A DNA stretch of 64,000 nucleotides from Phlebopus portentosus (taxonomy: Eukaryota; Basidiomycota; Agaricomycetes; Boletales; Boletinellaceae). A model generated the notes under the pieces. It was not told the DNA's origin and ran no database searches. It saw only the letters and a list, made by a program, of their open reading frames with translations. Below, in pieces: positions 7,988-23,446 of the stretch. Where the stretch lies: NCBI GenBank assembly GCA_037892935.1, contig JAYXKI010000002.1:2418001-2482000 (forward strand), written 5' to 3'. A program made the translations under genes and the position numbers. Position 1 is the first letter of the stretch; every line of letters begins with the position of its first letter.

Positions 7988-10490
7988 TCAAGGTAGCTCC
8001 GGCATCAGGTCCTGATGATTCATGCTTATATCCCTATGAGCGCGGATCTTCGGCTTCGTAGGCCGCGGACGGAGCGCAAGAGGCCGGACCCAGACTTTTG
8101 TCGTGCCCGCTTTCGAAGCGGTGAGCACCGCAGACGGAGTGAAGGTGATGTCCGTGAGGAGGTCGCCTTCGATGTGTTTTGTCTGTTACACCAACTTAAC
8201 TTCAGCTTTTTTTTTTTTTGGAGGTGAGACGGGAAGGTGTCACGTACGAGAACGGGTTGCACTACCGCCACCTCGTTACGGGACGGCGCGGGGTGGTACT
8301 TGGAGGTCTCCTCGCCCGACATGGCTGGTGGAGGAAGGTGCAGGGTCGATCCTTCAGCTGTATTCCCTGGGCGGCGAAGAGCCAGGAAAGCGTGGAGGAC
8401 ATGGATAGTCGTTGTTGTTGGGCAGCCTGGATGGACATAACATAAATCAGATCGACTTCAGAAAGAATTATTGGCAGAGTGAGATGCTTGCTTGTAATTT
8501 AGGCCGATGTAATACGCCCGCAGAAAAATCCCACTGCATCAAAAAAAAAATAATGATCAATCACAGCCAAGAAGAAAAGCAACGGTGGAAGAGAGGACAG
8601 ACCAAGATTAGTTTATTATCCTCCCCGACACTCCCAAACCTATATGACCGCTTGTCCGTCCGGATGGAGTCAAAAGCAACGGCAGAAATGAACGACGAGT
8701 GGCCTTGACACCGCGCAATCACTCGCCCATCCGTCATCGAGAAGATAGTGACAAGATCGTCCTGCCCTCCGGTCTTGAGTTATAAAACAAATTAATATAT
8801 AGTCAGTACCAGTACAAATGAATGGATACAAATCAATGAACGTACTATTACGAATTTTGAGTCGTCCGAGAAGGCGACGCAGGTGAATGACCCAAAGTAA
8901 GATGCAAAGCAATCGACCAGTCTATGATTCATTCATCAAGGAAATTCGATGTCAGAAAGACCAGACCAAGAGAGACTCTACTCACGATTCTTGTAAAGCG
9001 TCTATGATTCTTAAACACCCATCTTCCGAACAAGCAGCGACTAGTCGCGCATCACTCGAGTATGCAATATCTAAGAGACGCTGTTCAAAATTCAGTCGGC
9101 CACTTTAGAGACAAGTTCTCCTACCTATGACAGCTCGCTTCGAGACTCTCCAATGGCTCACAGGGTTTTTCGCTGTCCTCTCCTTGTCTGACTTGCCTCT
9201 ATTCATATTGAGTGCCGAGTGGGATGTAACGGGATGCCACTTGGGCACTGTGACAAAGACACTTTCTAAGGGGTCCCACTCCTCCCTTGACGAGCTGGCA
9301 TCGCCGTCTGAGGGTATAGACGAACTGGAGCTTTCAGATTGACTTGCGGGAAGTGCGGAAGATGGGCGCTTGAAGGGAGGTTGAGCGGTGAAGCTGCCGT
9401 CTTCACGTTCCTTATCGTATACAATTATCGTACCGTCTGCATGCGAAACGACGAAGACAGAAGGAGAGCCTGGCACCCATCGGACTGCTGTACATGGAGA
9501 GTTGCTAATACAACCCTTCAAGGAATTGAGCAAATCGATATGACAAGGAACTTCCGTACTCACCTGTTTGTTTAGTCGTACATAACGACCCGTTATTGGA
9601 TCTGGACGTATACGATTAGGATCAGCTAAGTTGAAGTTATGATCAACTTTGATTGAGCCTCACCGAACCAGACGAGATCGCCTGTGCTAAAGCCTATGAC
9701 GATGTCGAGGCTTGTTATTTTAGCGGTACTTCTATTCACATCATGACATGTGGGGAACGCAGAAAACGTGATGCGCGCGAGCGGTTCCTATAAAATACAA
9801 ATCAATATGGAATGGAAGCAAGCAATGCAGACATGAATCCGAAATACTCACCTTGGCCTTAACGCCGAGCTCCGTCCAGTAGAAGTTCTTACCAGAGTTA
9901 TAGAACAAATATGTTACAGTGCCCTGTTTGTTCTGCACGATTTTGTTGAGGTTCTCGACGCTTTGTATGCGGGTGACGAAAGTGGACGTGGTGGTTCTGA
10001 TGTTATGCTTTGGTCTAGAAGCAGGCTTCTTTTTCGCCATGCTGATTGAGGGCGATGAGAATAGTTTCGGAGAATCATAGGAAGGCGATTGCGGGTGTTG
10101 GTGCGGGTGCGGGTGCGGTTGCTGCGGCTGCTGCAATGTAGGCGAGTGCGCGAGGTCATTCACTCCATCTTCGTCTGTACCCGGTCTGTCGCTGCTAGAG
10201 AGACTCTGGCCATCTTCTTTTTCTTTTTCTCTTTCCCGCTCTCTTCCCTGGTCCTTTTCTCTGTTCTTTGATTCTTTGTCTTTGTCTTTACCTCCTCCGA
10301 GAAGCTGCCAATGCGGGAGGCTGGCAGAGGTGACACCAGGCTTTGAAAGTGGATAGTGTAGGACGATAGTGGAGAGTTTTGTCGGGTAGGATACAGGATA
10401 CACGATGTGCGCATTGTAGGGAGCTGGTTTGTGGTCCTCTACGTTTGAATAAACACCCTCCGGAGCGACGAAGGTCTGGTCGTTTTCCAT
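7988..10490 (-). CDS. creC: Carbon catabolite repression WD40 protein CreC (WDR20 family)
   Basis: In Aspergillus, CreC is the WD40 partner that stabilises the deubiquitinase CreB in carbon catabolite repression. The first exon starts at 10490 (MENDQTFVAPEGVYSN) and carries a Lys/Glu-rich low-complexity insert and a His/Pro/Gln run. Later exons give family-diagnostic segments: AVRWVPGSPSVFVVSHADG, TAKNPVSHWRVSK, AACSEDGCLRIIDA, SYFGSFTCVAFSDDSKF, TGGQDDLVTIFS, ARCQGHSSFISAVAFD, FGSVGEDNKLIL, and the C-terminal KVWVRPLAPRPRP. The stop is at 7988. One intron near 8175-8240 contains a 13-T run (8207-8219). The start is 137 bp from the divergent BCKDHB gene, so the two share a promoter region. 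The DUB partner CreB is not in this window. Confidence 0.92.
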
Positions 10491-10627
10491 GCGGATGAGA
10501 AGACGGAGAAGAGAAGATCCGGGTCACCTGTGCACCGCGTCGGATCTGCGCGTCAACAACGACGGATCCTTAACTAAAAAACGATGACAACACCACTCCC
10601 ACTGACACTAGCTGTCACTTAACGTCG
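10491..10627. promoter_or_regulatory. Bidirectional promoter, creC / BCKDHB
   Basis: A 137-bp gap between two divergent starts. No clear TATA box is seen on either strand. It contains a TGACACTAGCTGTCA inverted repeat at 10601-10615. Confidence 0.5.
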
Positions 10628-12565
10628 ATGTCGACGTCGCGGTCGTCGCTGATGGCGGTGGCAAACACACTCCATCTGCGCCCCGCATCGTCTCGATCGA
10701 TATTGATCCGCGTGCGTTCTCTTTATCCGCTACCCCACACTCATACTAACATCCTTGTGATTGCATCTCCAGGCACGCAACCTCCAGCTCCGGCAGCAAT
10801 CCAGTACGGCTGGCGCAACCGCAACGGGAGGGGCGGGCGTCGCAACAGAAGACGCGTCTCTCGAGCCGCCTCCAGCGGGCGGTCACCTCCCCTCCATCTC
10901 AACCTCAAGTCTCCTACGGACAACACGGGAACGCGCCTTACGTACACCCGGAATCAAATGGGTCGATGAAGATGAAGACAGTTCTCGAGGCGAGACCGCT
11001 GGCGTCGGCGGACGCGAAGCTCGCAAGATGAACCTCTATCAAGCAGTCCGCGACGCTCTCAGGTAAATTATTCACGCTTCTCTCTCCCTGCGCACTTTTA
11101 TTTCTCTTAGCACCAATTCTACTCTATCCCAGCCATGCACTGATGAAAGACGAGACTGCGGTGGTCTTCGGAGAGGACGTTGCTTTCGGCGGTGTTTTCA
11201 GGTGCACCATGGTACGTTCGTTCCCGGCGCTAGCAGCCTCTCCTCTTGCTTCTAGACTTATGCTGTTTCTTAAAGGGGCTTGCAGAAGAGTTCGGTACGT
11301 GTAGAATAGTGTTCATGACATGGACGCGGGGACGTGTATTGATTCAATAGTCTTGGTCTAGGCCAAGAACGCGTTTTCAATACGCCACTCACCGAGCAAG
11401 GAATCGCGGGATTTGGTATCGGACTTGCAGCCATGGGCCATACAGCAATTGCAGAAATTCAAGTATAGAAACCAAAAGCACCTTTTAACGTTTCGTGCTT
11501 ACGCTCCCTATAAGTTTGCAGATTATATCTTCCCCGCATTCGACCAGGTGAGCGAACTAGTTTGCCCCACTCATCAAACTTCTTTGTGAACAAGTCTTAT
11601 AGATAGTTAATGAAGCAGCCAAGTACCGGTATCGCTCTGGAGGGCAGTTCAATGTAGGCGGACTTACAATCCGTACTCCGACGATGTCAGTAGGCCATGG
11701 AGGTCTATACCATTCTCAAAGTCCTGAGGGTTTCTTCCTTGGTGCATCGGGCTTAAAAGTTGGCTTCCTCCTTTCTTCGTTACATGACTGTATAATTAAA
11801 CAATTTTTATTGTGGTTATATTCACTTGCTTAGATCGTCATCCCTCGCTCTCCAATCCAAGCGAAAGGTCTACTTCTTGGTTCAATACGAGATCCCAATC
11901 CCGTACTATTCATGGAACCCAAGATCCTCTACCGTTCAGCAGGTGAGGCCTTCAGACATAACCATCCTCTTCTCTTGAATCTCAATAATATTTCATTCTT
12001 TCGTTTCATATTCTCAATTTCAGTGGAACAAGTCCCAATAGACGACTACGAACTCCCCCTCTCCAGCGCCGAGGTCCTCCAAAGCGGGTCGGACCTAACC
12101 CTCCTCTCCTGGGGCACACCCCTCTACCACTGCGAAGCAGCGCTCCACCTCCTCTCCACACCTCCTGACTCCCTCTCTCCTCTCATCCCTAGCTCCCTAC
12201 GAAAAACGTCCGTAGAACTTATCGACCTTCGCACGATCTTACCCTGGGACGTCGAGTCGATCGAGGAAAGCGTGAAGAAGACCGGGAGGCTAGTCATCGT
12301 GCACGAGGCGAGTGTGACGGGTGGTGTTGGCGCCGAGATCGCTGCGGAGATTCAGAAGAGGTGTTTCTTGAGATTGGAGGCGCCTGTGAAGAGGGTTGCT
12401 GCTTGGGAGTGAGTATGATTTTTTTCTTTGGGCGTAGTGGTTTGCATGGACTGATTTGTTTGCGCCCGTCTATCCAGCCTACCTGCTGCGCTTCATTACG
12501 AGAAGTTCCTCATCCCGGACGCTATCAGAGTCTTAGACGGGATAACAGAGACACTTTTGTATTAA
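10628..12565 (+). CDS. BCKDHB: Branched-chain 2-oxoacid dehydrogenase E1 component, beta subunit, mitochondrial
   Basis: This is the beta subunit of the thiamine-diphosphate-dependent E1 of the BCKDH complex, which oxidatively decarboxylates Val, Leu and Ile keto acids. The start at 10628 gives a Ser/Arg-rich presequence ([15 protein letters not shown], then LILIR-type basic segment and QLRQQSSTA) typical of mitochondrial import. The body contains [145 protein letters not shown] and a C-terminal [15 protein letters not shown]. At least eight short introns are needed. The full transketolase pyrimidine and C-terminal domains are present, so it appears functional. Confidence 0.95.
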
Positions 12566-12850
12566 TCTAGCGTATTCAGAAATCCTCCCACTTTTAGGGT
12601 TCACAGTTCATCTTCGATGCTTGCTCTCGTCACAAGTTGATACCAAATAAACATCGTCTTTTCATTGCGATTACAAGGTTATAAAGGACATGTAGAGTAG
12701 TAATAAATACATACATACACAGGTCGATCAGAGTCCCGTTTTTTCGTGTAGCGATTAATAGTTTGAATGCCAATGGCCATCAGTGAATGCATCCACGCAT
12801 ATGTTCCTTGCCATTTTCCTCTTCAGTATAGTATAAATATCAATCCGAGT

Positions 12851-14229
12851 TCAGTCCTTCAATTCCAGCAAGACGACCCAGCGCGCTAACAGCCCTGCCG
12901 TAAGCAGAGCGGCCTCCCAGCGCGCATACATCCGCTCTTCGCGCCATCCTTGGATACCAACGTCCTTGATGCATTCGCGCCGAGCCGTTTCGTCGTACTC
13001 CAACGCGCTCGCGTGCGCTTCGAGTGCGCTTGCATACGAGGCTGAGCCATTAGATAATGAAAGAACACGCAGTGCATTAGGCCCTGATGTGAGGAGCGAG
13101 AGGATCTCGGGGAGGCGCGTGAATAGGGGTGCAGAGCAGCGTAGACCTGGCAGACGCCCCGGCTGCTTCAACTTGCTATCCGACTCGCTTGACAAGTACT
13201 TGGAAAATACGCGAGAGAATGGTAGAGCGGCGAAGATGAAGGCGTCGTCGAAAATTGAGAAACCAGCTTCGCTTGTCGTGAACGAAAACACCGAGGTCTT
13301 CTCATATTCATGCTTTCTTTTGAGCTTAGCTTGGGTAGATCGAATGAACGTTTGTGTGAATGCGCGAGGGACTGCATCGAGCGAAGACCAGATGACTATA
13401 TCGTCATGCTGAGAGGAATGTAAATACCTGGAGCGCATATAGTCAAACCATTACTGATGATCATACCTTTTCGAAGAAAAGTGAACAATAGCGATTCAGG
13501 ACGGTCCTTTCCACAGGTGATATATTGCCTGTTCCAACAATGAGAGACGTTTGAAAATGGATGTTCTTTACTTCTCACCTTCGTCGGCGAATGTGCACAG
13601 CTTCGGAATTGCCTAATTTATGACAGTTAGCTCTCACTCGACTACAAGCGCAATCCATAGACCTCTTCAGGAAAGAAAGACAGTTCATCTGATATAGCCC
13701 AAGTCCATATTTTCACTTTATTCTTCCAAGAAATGTCGAGTTTGAAGTTCCATCCATTGTGCTGAAGCTGCCTCTTGACGAGCCGAGGCAAGTCTCCTGA
13801 CGGATTACGTAGTTCGATTATACCTTGTCTTATTTCGCGAAAGATAAGCTCCAAGTTTATATGAACGATGCTCCGTCCTGGAAACTGTTCCGCCGAGTGG
13901 GCAATGCTGAGATACGTCTCAGGCCAGATGGAAGAAGTTGGTATGAGAAACTCGGATAAAGCACGAAGAGCCGGAGATGAGATCGAATCTGTACGAGATC
14001 TAGAAGATGTTTGGCTTGAGAACGAACGCCTGAAAGCAATGAGAGAAGACACGATGGACAACAAGAACAGTGCACTGAGACGAAATTGAGGGAATCCAGA
14101 AGAAAGCATCATAGTAGGCACAGTCAATAGCATAGAGAAAGGAAATTGAATTATCTGCCAAACATAACTGTTGCGTATCTCTGCTAAAGCATTCTGGATT
14201 GCGAAAGTGATAACTGAGAATGTCGACAT
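12851..14229 (-). CDS. Hypothetical multi-exon membrane protein
   Basis: I do not recognise this family. Coding quality is good: three or four exons join in frame, from MSTFSVITFAIQNALAE (ATG at 14229) through ELSFFPEEVYG (13642), then AIPKLCTFADE, VERTVLNRYCSLFFEK, HDDIVIWSSLDAVPRAF, and the end ARWVVLLELKD at 12851. Hydrophobic stretches occur near the N-terminus (IIQFPFSMLLTVPTMML and LSALFLLSIVSSLIAF) and near the C-terminus (AALLTAGLLARWVVLLEL), suggesting two or three membrane segments. It is convergent with BCKDHB and divergent from Sec66, whose promoter region it shares. The frame stays open upstream without an ATG, so the start is chosen at the first ATG. Confidence 0.65.
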
Positions 14230-14466
14230 CAAGGAAAGAGTCAAGGATGCATGCACGCGACGCGTTTAGCAGGACGCGTCTAGGAATGACTCGTGACCCT
14301 CACGTGACGTAACGTTCACACGGGCCAAGAGCCCATGCCAGCAAGGCATTTCATACGCTCGAGGACACAACGTGTAATCTGCGCTGCTTATTCTCAGCCT
14401 CGATCTACTACTGTCGCCCGTCTCCACCCCCGACGCCGGCGAAGGTCTTGGTTGTCATTTCTCGCC
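14230..14466. promoter_or_regulatory. Bidirectional promoter with ACGCGT and CACGTGACGT motifs
   Basis: Two GACGCG(T) motifs (CGACGCGTTT near 14257-14266 and GGACGCGTCT near 14272-14281) resemble MluI cell-cycle boxes. CACGTGACGTAA at 14301-14312 combines an E-box core with a CRE-like half. The same composite appears upstream of the PRCC gene at 48340. Whether factors bind these is inference. Confidence 0.5.
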
Positions 14467-15466
14467 ATGGCATCCATCCTAGCACCTGTTTTATACCTTG
14501 CAATCGTCGTTGGCGGTCTTTGGATATTTAGTTCTCTGTACCGCAGACGTTCCGCAAGTACGTGTTACTCATTCACTTACACCCATCTACTCAAGCCAGG
14601 CTAACCGAAATACTCAATGCTACCACTGAATCTCAGGCAGACCGCTCGAACCTTATTTCCCTTCTCACCCAGAACGCAATGCATACGTTACACTACTTCA
14701 GAAGACTGACCCACCAGCACCCGACGCTCTCCTCAAAGCTGCACTCATCCAACGCGCCTGTGCCGACATTCGACGTGTCATGCGTCTCCGAGAAGACAAG
14801 CCTGCCGCCCAAGCTCTCCTGCAAAAGGGCGCTATCGGCGACGACCTCTGGAACTCCGTCCTCGCCGCCGAAAAAGAAATGGAAGCGGAAATCCTCGAGG
14901 TCATGCACGAAGCCAACAGCTTCATGAACGGTTGGAGTCAATTCATATTTAACAGCGCCGGCGAGATGGTTCAGAACGAGAAGGTGCGGAAGCTACTGGA
15001 GGAATATCCGAAGATGCGCGCGGAAGCTGGTAAGTCCGAAGTGCACCCTAATCCTGTGCAAGAATGTCTGTCAACTTTTCTTACCCTTTGCGTATCCAGA
15101 AAGTAAATATGGCGGGAAGAAAAAACGATCAACCACTGACAGTGCATCCAAGGTTGAATCTGGTACTGGTACTACAATAAAGATCGAGCGCTCGCCAACA
15201 CCTCAGCCTCCTACCGAACCAACTCCCGAAAAGCCGCGATCGCCTGTTCCCACTTCTACTTCAAACGGCAGCTTAGCACCTCCAATGCTAGGAACAGATG
15301 GCGAGAGCGCAGCTTCATTAAGTGATGGCGAGCTGGTCTCGACACCCAGCAATCCGGGAAAACATTCAAAGAAATCTGTACGTTGCGTACCGTATTCACT
15401 ATTCACTTGTCCGAAATATTGACAATCGCCTCGCTACAGGGAAAGAAAGGAAAAAAGCGAAAGTAG
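14467..15466 (+). CDS. SEC66: Translocation protein Sec66 (Sec71), Sec62/63 complex subunit
   Basis: This is a non-essential subunit of the Sec62/Sec63 complex for post-translational ER import. Exon 1 (ATG 14467) gives a lumenal/TM start, MASILAPVLYLAIVVGG then LWIFSSLYRRR. Exon 2 begins SRPLEPYFPSHPERNAYV, followed by the cytosolic Sec66 core ACADIRRVMRLREDKPAA, GAIGDDLWNSVLAAEKEME, FMNGWSQFIFNSAGEM. After an intron come SKYGGKKKRS and a Pro/Ser/Thr-rich tail. The last exon is GKKGKKRK, with stop at 15464-15466. Three introns are GT-AG and in phase. The long Lys-ending tail extends past the core family region. It is convergent with the USP7 gene. Confidence 0.9.
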
Positions 15467-15920
15467 TTCAATTCACATTGCATTGCTCTCTTTTCATTTG
15501 CCTTTCCATTTGCCTTCCCATTTTCTCCCGCTACCCTAGCATTATGTATGGCAAAGCAGCCGAGTCATTCAAAATATTCAGTCGCTCGACACCGCTTATT
15601 AAATTTCCGATATTATTTCATTCTGCTCAGATATCACGCACTTTCGCAGACAAAATTAGGCATCTTCGTAAATCTAGAGAGGTAGAAGGAAACTGTAAAT
15701 TGAGAGAAGTTGATAATAGCAAAAAGTACACGAGCAATATTAAGACAACGCCACAGTGTATAATGAATCCCATGAGCATACAATAAATGAGTCTGTTGGT
15801 GTTCGTTTGAGTTTGGTGCTGGCATAATGGTCGAAAAAAATACGCCACACGAGTCTAGGACGACATATGCATACTACCTTCACCGCCACGATCCTCTCGT
15901 TATCGACATCGACGGTCGAA
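15467..15920. other. Convergent 3' region
   Basis: A/T-rich space between the convergent ends of SEC66 and the USP7-like gene. Only short frames on both strands; nothing supported as a gene. Confidence 0.6.
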
Positions 15921-20233
<4,313 letters not shown>

Positions 20234-20697
20234 TGGGTCGGACTAGTGTACAGAGGCCAGAAGAACACATGTTGAGCACGAGGGTTCGGCCAATGAGCGG
20301 TGCATGTAGCTCAATGATGACGCAGACACAGAACACTCACCATGCTTTATCACCCACAATCAGTATGCCCGAAGAGTGTGGTTTATGTGGGCGATCGCGT
20401 CGCCTTCGTTGAGCACGAATGGGAAGAGAAGCCTCCCGATGTTGTGGAAGACGGAGGAGAAAGTACTTTTGGTAGATTACGAGGATGAACGGAATGTATC
20501 GCCTAAGCCTGAGCGTGGGAAACTTCTCCTTGTCAACTGAAGTCATATCCTCATCCATCTCTCATCTCCTACTATGATAATAGCCTCAATTCCATTACAT
20601 CTCGCCGTTCATCAGCCAATGCGCTTATAGTGAAACTTGCTTTCTGTGTTTTGTGTTTCGATTTTCTGTTTCATTTCTTTAATTCGACACACGATCC
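20234..20697. other. Intergenic, USP7-like promoter
   Basis: Upstream of the USP7-like start. It contains a 73-codon minus-strand open frame (20558-20337) of no recognised family that may be part of the 5' transcript. A/T-rich, with no clear TATA box. Confidence 0.4.
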
Positions 20698-20952
20698 TTA
20701 GATCTCTCGGTAGGGAGGGCCTTTGACGCCCTCCAACAGCCTTTCAGCTGCCCCACTGCCGTCGAATGAGTCAAAATCGTGTAAGAGCAATTCGTGGTTG
20801 GTGTTTCGTACAGTGTGGGGACTCGTTTTGGGTTCTTGTGCTTCTGGGACGCAAGTCCCCGTTGCCTCCACGATTATGGCTCGGCCGTTCGAGACGTACC
20901 TGACTTTATCCAGGTTTTCTGTGGTCTCGTCGCCAACGGTCAAGTTAGACAT
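20698..20952 (-). CDS. Possible small protein, unknown function
   Basis: An 84-codon ATG-started frame (MSNLTVGDETTENLDKV) with balanced composition and a hydrophilic C-terminus (EGVKGPPYREI). It has no signal peptide, TM segment or recognised domain. It lies alone between the SPX-RING stop (21232) and the USP7-like promoter, on the same strand. Composition looks more protein-like than chance, but it could be part of a longer spliced transcript or noise. Confidence 0.35.
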   Translation of the reverse strand: MSNLTVGDETTENLDKVRYVSNGRAIIVEATGTCVPEAQEPKTSPHTVRNTNHELLLHDFDSFDGSGAAERLLEGVKGPPYREI

Positions 20953-21231
20953 ATCCTGATCGAGATGTTTTTTCTCGTCATTGGATCACTGGTCGATCAG
21001 AATATATTTCGTTAATACCGTTCTGTCTTCATGATTTGTCGAGCATTTTGGAATACGACTTTTTGCTGATGAGGCTTCTAAGCATCCTTGGCATCATCCA
21101 TGAAAGCCAGACAAGTAATAATATATAAACATGACCGATTAGAGTATCATGCAAATGCCGTAAATGCAGAGAAAAATACATAAATCCGTGTGTGTACAAA
21201 AGTAAGCAAGACAAATGACGAAAGATCGAAC

Positions 21232-23327
21232 TTACGCCACAATACATCCTTGATCAGGAATCCCGAGCTCTTCCAACTGCTCCTGAGCAGCTTCCTTCTC
21301 ATTCTGTTTCAGCTTTTGCGCAGTCTCGCGCGGGAACCAGTCTTGCATGAAATTGAGCGTTGCCCAGTCGACATTTGCTATTTCGCCAGTAAGGTGTCAT
21401 TTATCGATCGGAAAGGATTGGGTACGGGCCAAGGGGAACTCACATCGATCGGCCTTGAGGACTGTCGGCGCCCGGCAACAAGGACAGTGATCTTGACCAC
21501 GTTTCTGCATTTTGATCAGACATCTGGTGATTAAGATATGAGTCTAAGATCGCTGCCAGAAGAGGAAAGCTCCTTACCGGACACAGAAAAGATGGCCGCA
21601 GTCGAGGCGAATGGGTTTGAATGCAATGCTCGTGCATATAAGACACGAATAATCGTCCAGGTGTGGTATGATCGGCAACAGAGTCTCGCCCACGGCTTGC
21701 ACAAGGAGGTGCGCAAGCGAGGTCTTCGATGTCGGTATGAGCGTCAAAATATCAGTCCGCGAATCTCCCGGATGATGGGTACGGCGTAAGGAAAAGACTT
21801 GAGAGTTGCTCTCAACAGTTTTGGTGCAAGCCTCCAATTGGGGGATCGGAAATGGAAGAGCTGTGCGTTTTGCGTGTTTCTTGAGTATTTTCCGCGCAGC
21901 TTCTGCATTGGCAAATTGGAACTACGCGAAGCAAAGGTCAGTTTCCGCCAATCATGCCATTACGAAGCAGAAAAGACGCACTTTCTTTAGGTTAAGTATT
22001 AAAACATTAAGCTGCAAGAATTTCTCCAAAGCATCCCTGCTCTCCTTAAATCCGAGGTTTCTCTTGTCGTTCAATCCCCGTGCTGTGACTTGTTCCGCGA
22101 ATAGGGCAAGTCGTCTCTCAGCCTCTGCAACATCTCGCTCGCCCCTGTCAAGCTCATGCATGCTCTCGAATACTTCTATCTCCATGTACAGCTGGAAAAT
22201 TTCTCTCCAGGTGTACAAATCACTCTTCGACTTTCCGCTAGGCACAAAAGCCGTAGATAAGGGAGATATAAACGGGGCAGTCACGGATCTGGGGTCGCTG
22301 TGCGATGACCACGGATGAAATCCAGTATGCAGAGTTGACTGTGGCCGTGCTTTCTGCGAAATAGTACGGGCAAGAGATTCAAGGTCGTTGATGAAGTTCG
22401 AGTGAACGATGGAAAGGGTGGAGGAGAGAGCCTGAAGTGCTGAATAAAGCAGCTCAAAGAAGGCCATGTCTGACTGCAAGGGAATGATGAATTCCCGCGA
22501 GCCGTCTGCGGAGACTCGCAGCCTATAGAAAAACATGTTTGTATAAGAAAAACTGAGGAAAATAAAACTAAGTCACTCACTGCTTGCGTACGATCTCCAC
22601 GGGATGTGCTTCAGGACGTGCCACATCTATTCCGCTATCGTCCCCTTTCCCAGCATCAAGTGGAGCCACGTTCTCTAAGTCCGTATTGTTCGTCCTCTTC
22701 TGCAGAGTCCAGATCAAGCTTTGCTCAGGTCGAGCAATTACAGGTTTTACGACAAGCATCAAGTCCTTCTCCTGCGCATCATTTTCCCAGTCTGTCGGAA
22801 CACAGTCCGGCGCATCTACGAGAATATCTACCGGAGGACTGGCGGGCAAATCATCACCGTCGACATCGGCGTCTGCACCGTCTTCCGGATTAGGCGTCCC
22901 GACTTGAATCCGCAGCCGCGGATGGATATGCTCTCCATCATGCACTACCTCATAAACAGCCTTCGTCCTGGCCAACCGAGGGGTCGGACTAACGTCATGA
23001 GGATCCGTCGTAAAGCCACTACTGATAAGCTCTCCGCTTCTTTCTCCGAAGGCTCGCTGTTTTCCTTTGCCCGCGCTCCCATTAGAAAAAGTTGCCTCAT
23101 CCGGCTGAAGAAGCGTTTGCAACACAGACGGGCTTAACCCGAGCGATGCAAGCTCGCCAACAACTTTGTTTATGAGTTTCTTAAGCTGACGGAGCAGGCA
23201 TATAATCACATTAGCTACTGAATTAGGTCCAAAGCACGACAATCACCTGCCGGTACTCGATGGCATTCTCCTGCAGTTCTGGTGGGAGAGTAAGAAGCAG
23301 CTGCGAGTATACCTTTGCGAAGTGCAT
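21232..23327 (-). CDS. SPX domain and RING finger protein (probable E3 ubiquitin ligase)
   Basis: Start MHFAKVYSQLLLTLPPELQ at 23327 followed, across an intron, by LKKLINKVVGELASLGLS is the classic SPX N-terminus. SPX domains bind inositol pyrophosphates and report phosphate status. The SPX is split by a long acidic insert (about residues 50-230). It resumes with FFELLYSALQALSSTLSIVH and YTWREIFQLYMEIEVFESMH, then KKVRLF-type helices. A C-terminal RING follows: SCLICTSIAFKPIRLDCGH, LFCVRC, and HCPCCRAP, with the expected metal-binding Cys/His. The tail NVDWATLNFMQDWFPRE runs to a stop at 21232. A ligase role is inferred from the RING; substrates are unknown. Confidence 0.88.
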
Positions 23328-23446
23328 GAATTATGTAAGTAAAATTTGAAGAAAATAAATCGATAACATGAACGTGCGTGAAGAGTCGCCCGAAACGGTC
23401 ACGAACGTGCATCGTCTATCTTACTTCTAACTTAACTGATCTTGCA

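Noticed and set aside
8015..8445. Cluster of overlapping open frames on both strands of 60-100 codons
   Set aside because: They are shadows of the last creC exons (minus strand), whose WD40 and KVWVRPLAPR end account for the open sequence.
12966..13412. 148-codon plus-strand frame
   Set aside because: Antisense to the hypothetical membrane protein whose exons join in frame on the minus strand; no independent support.
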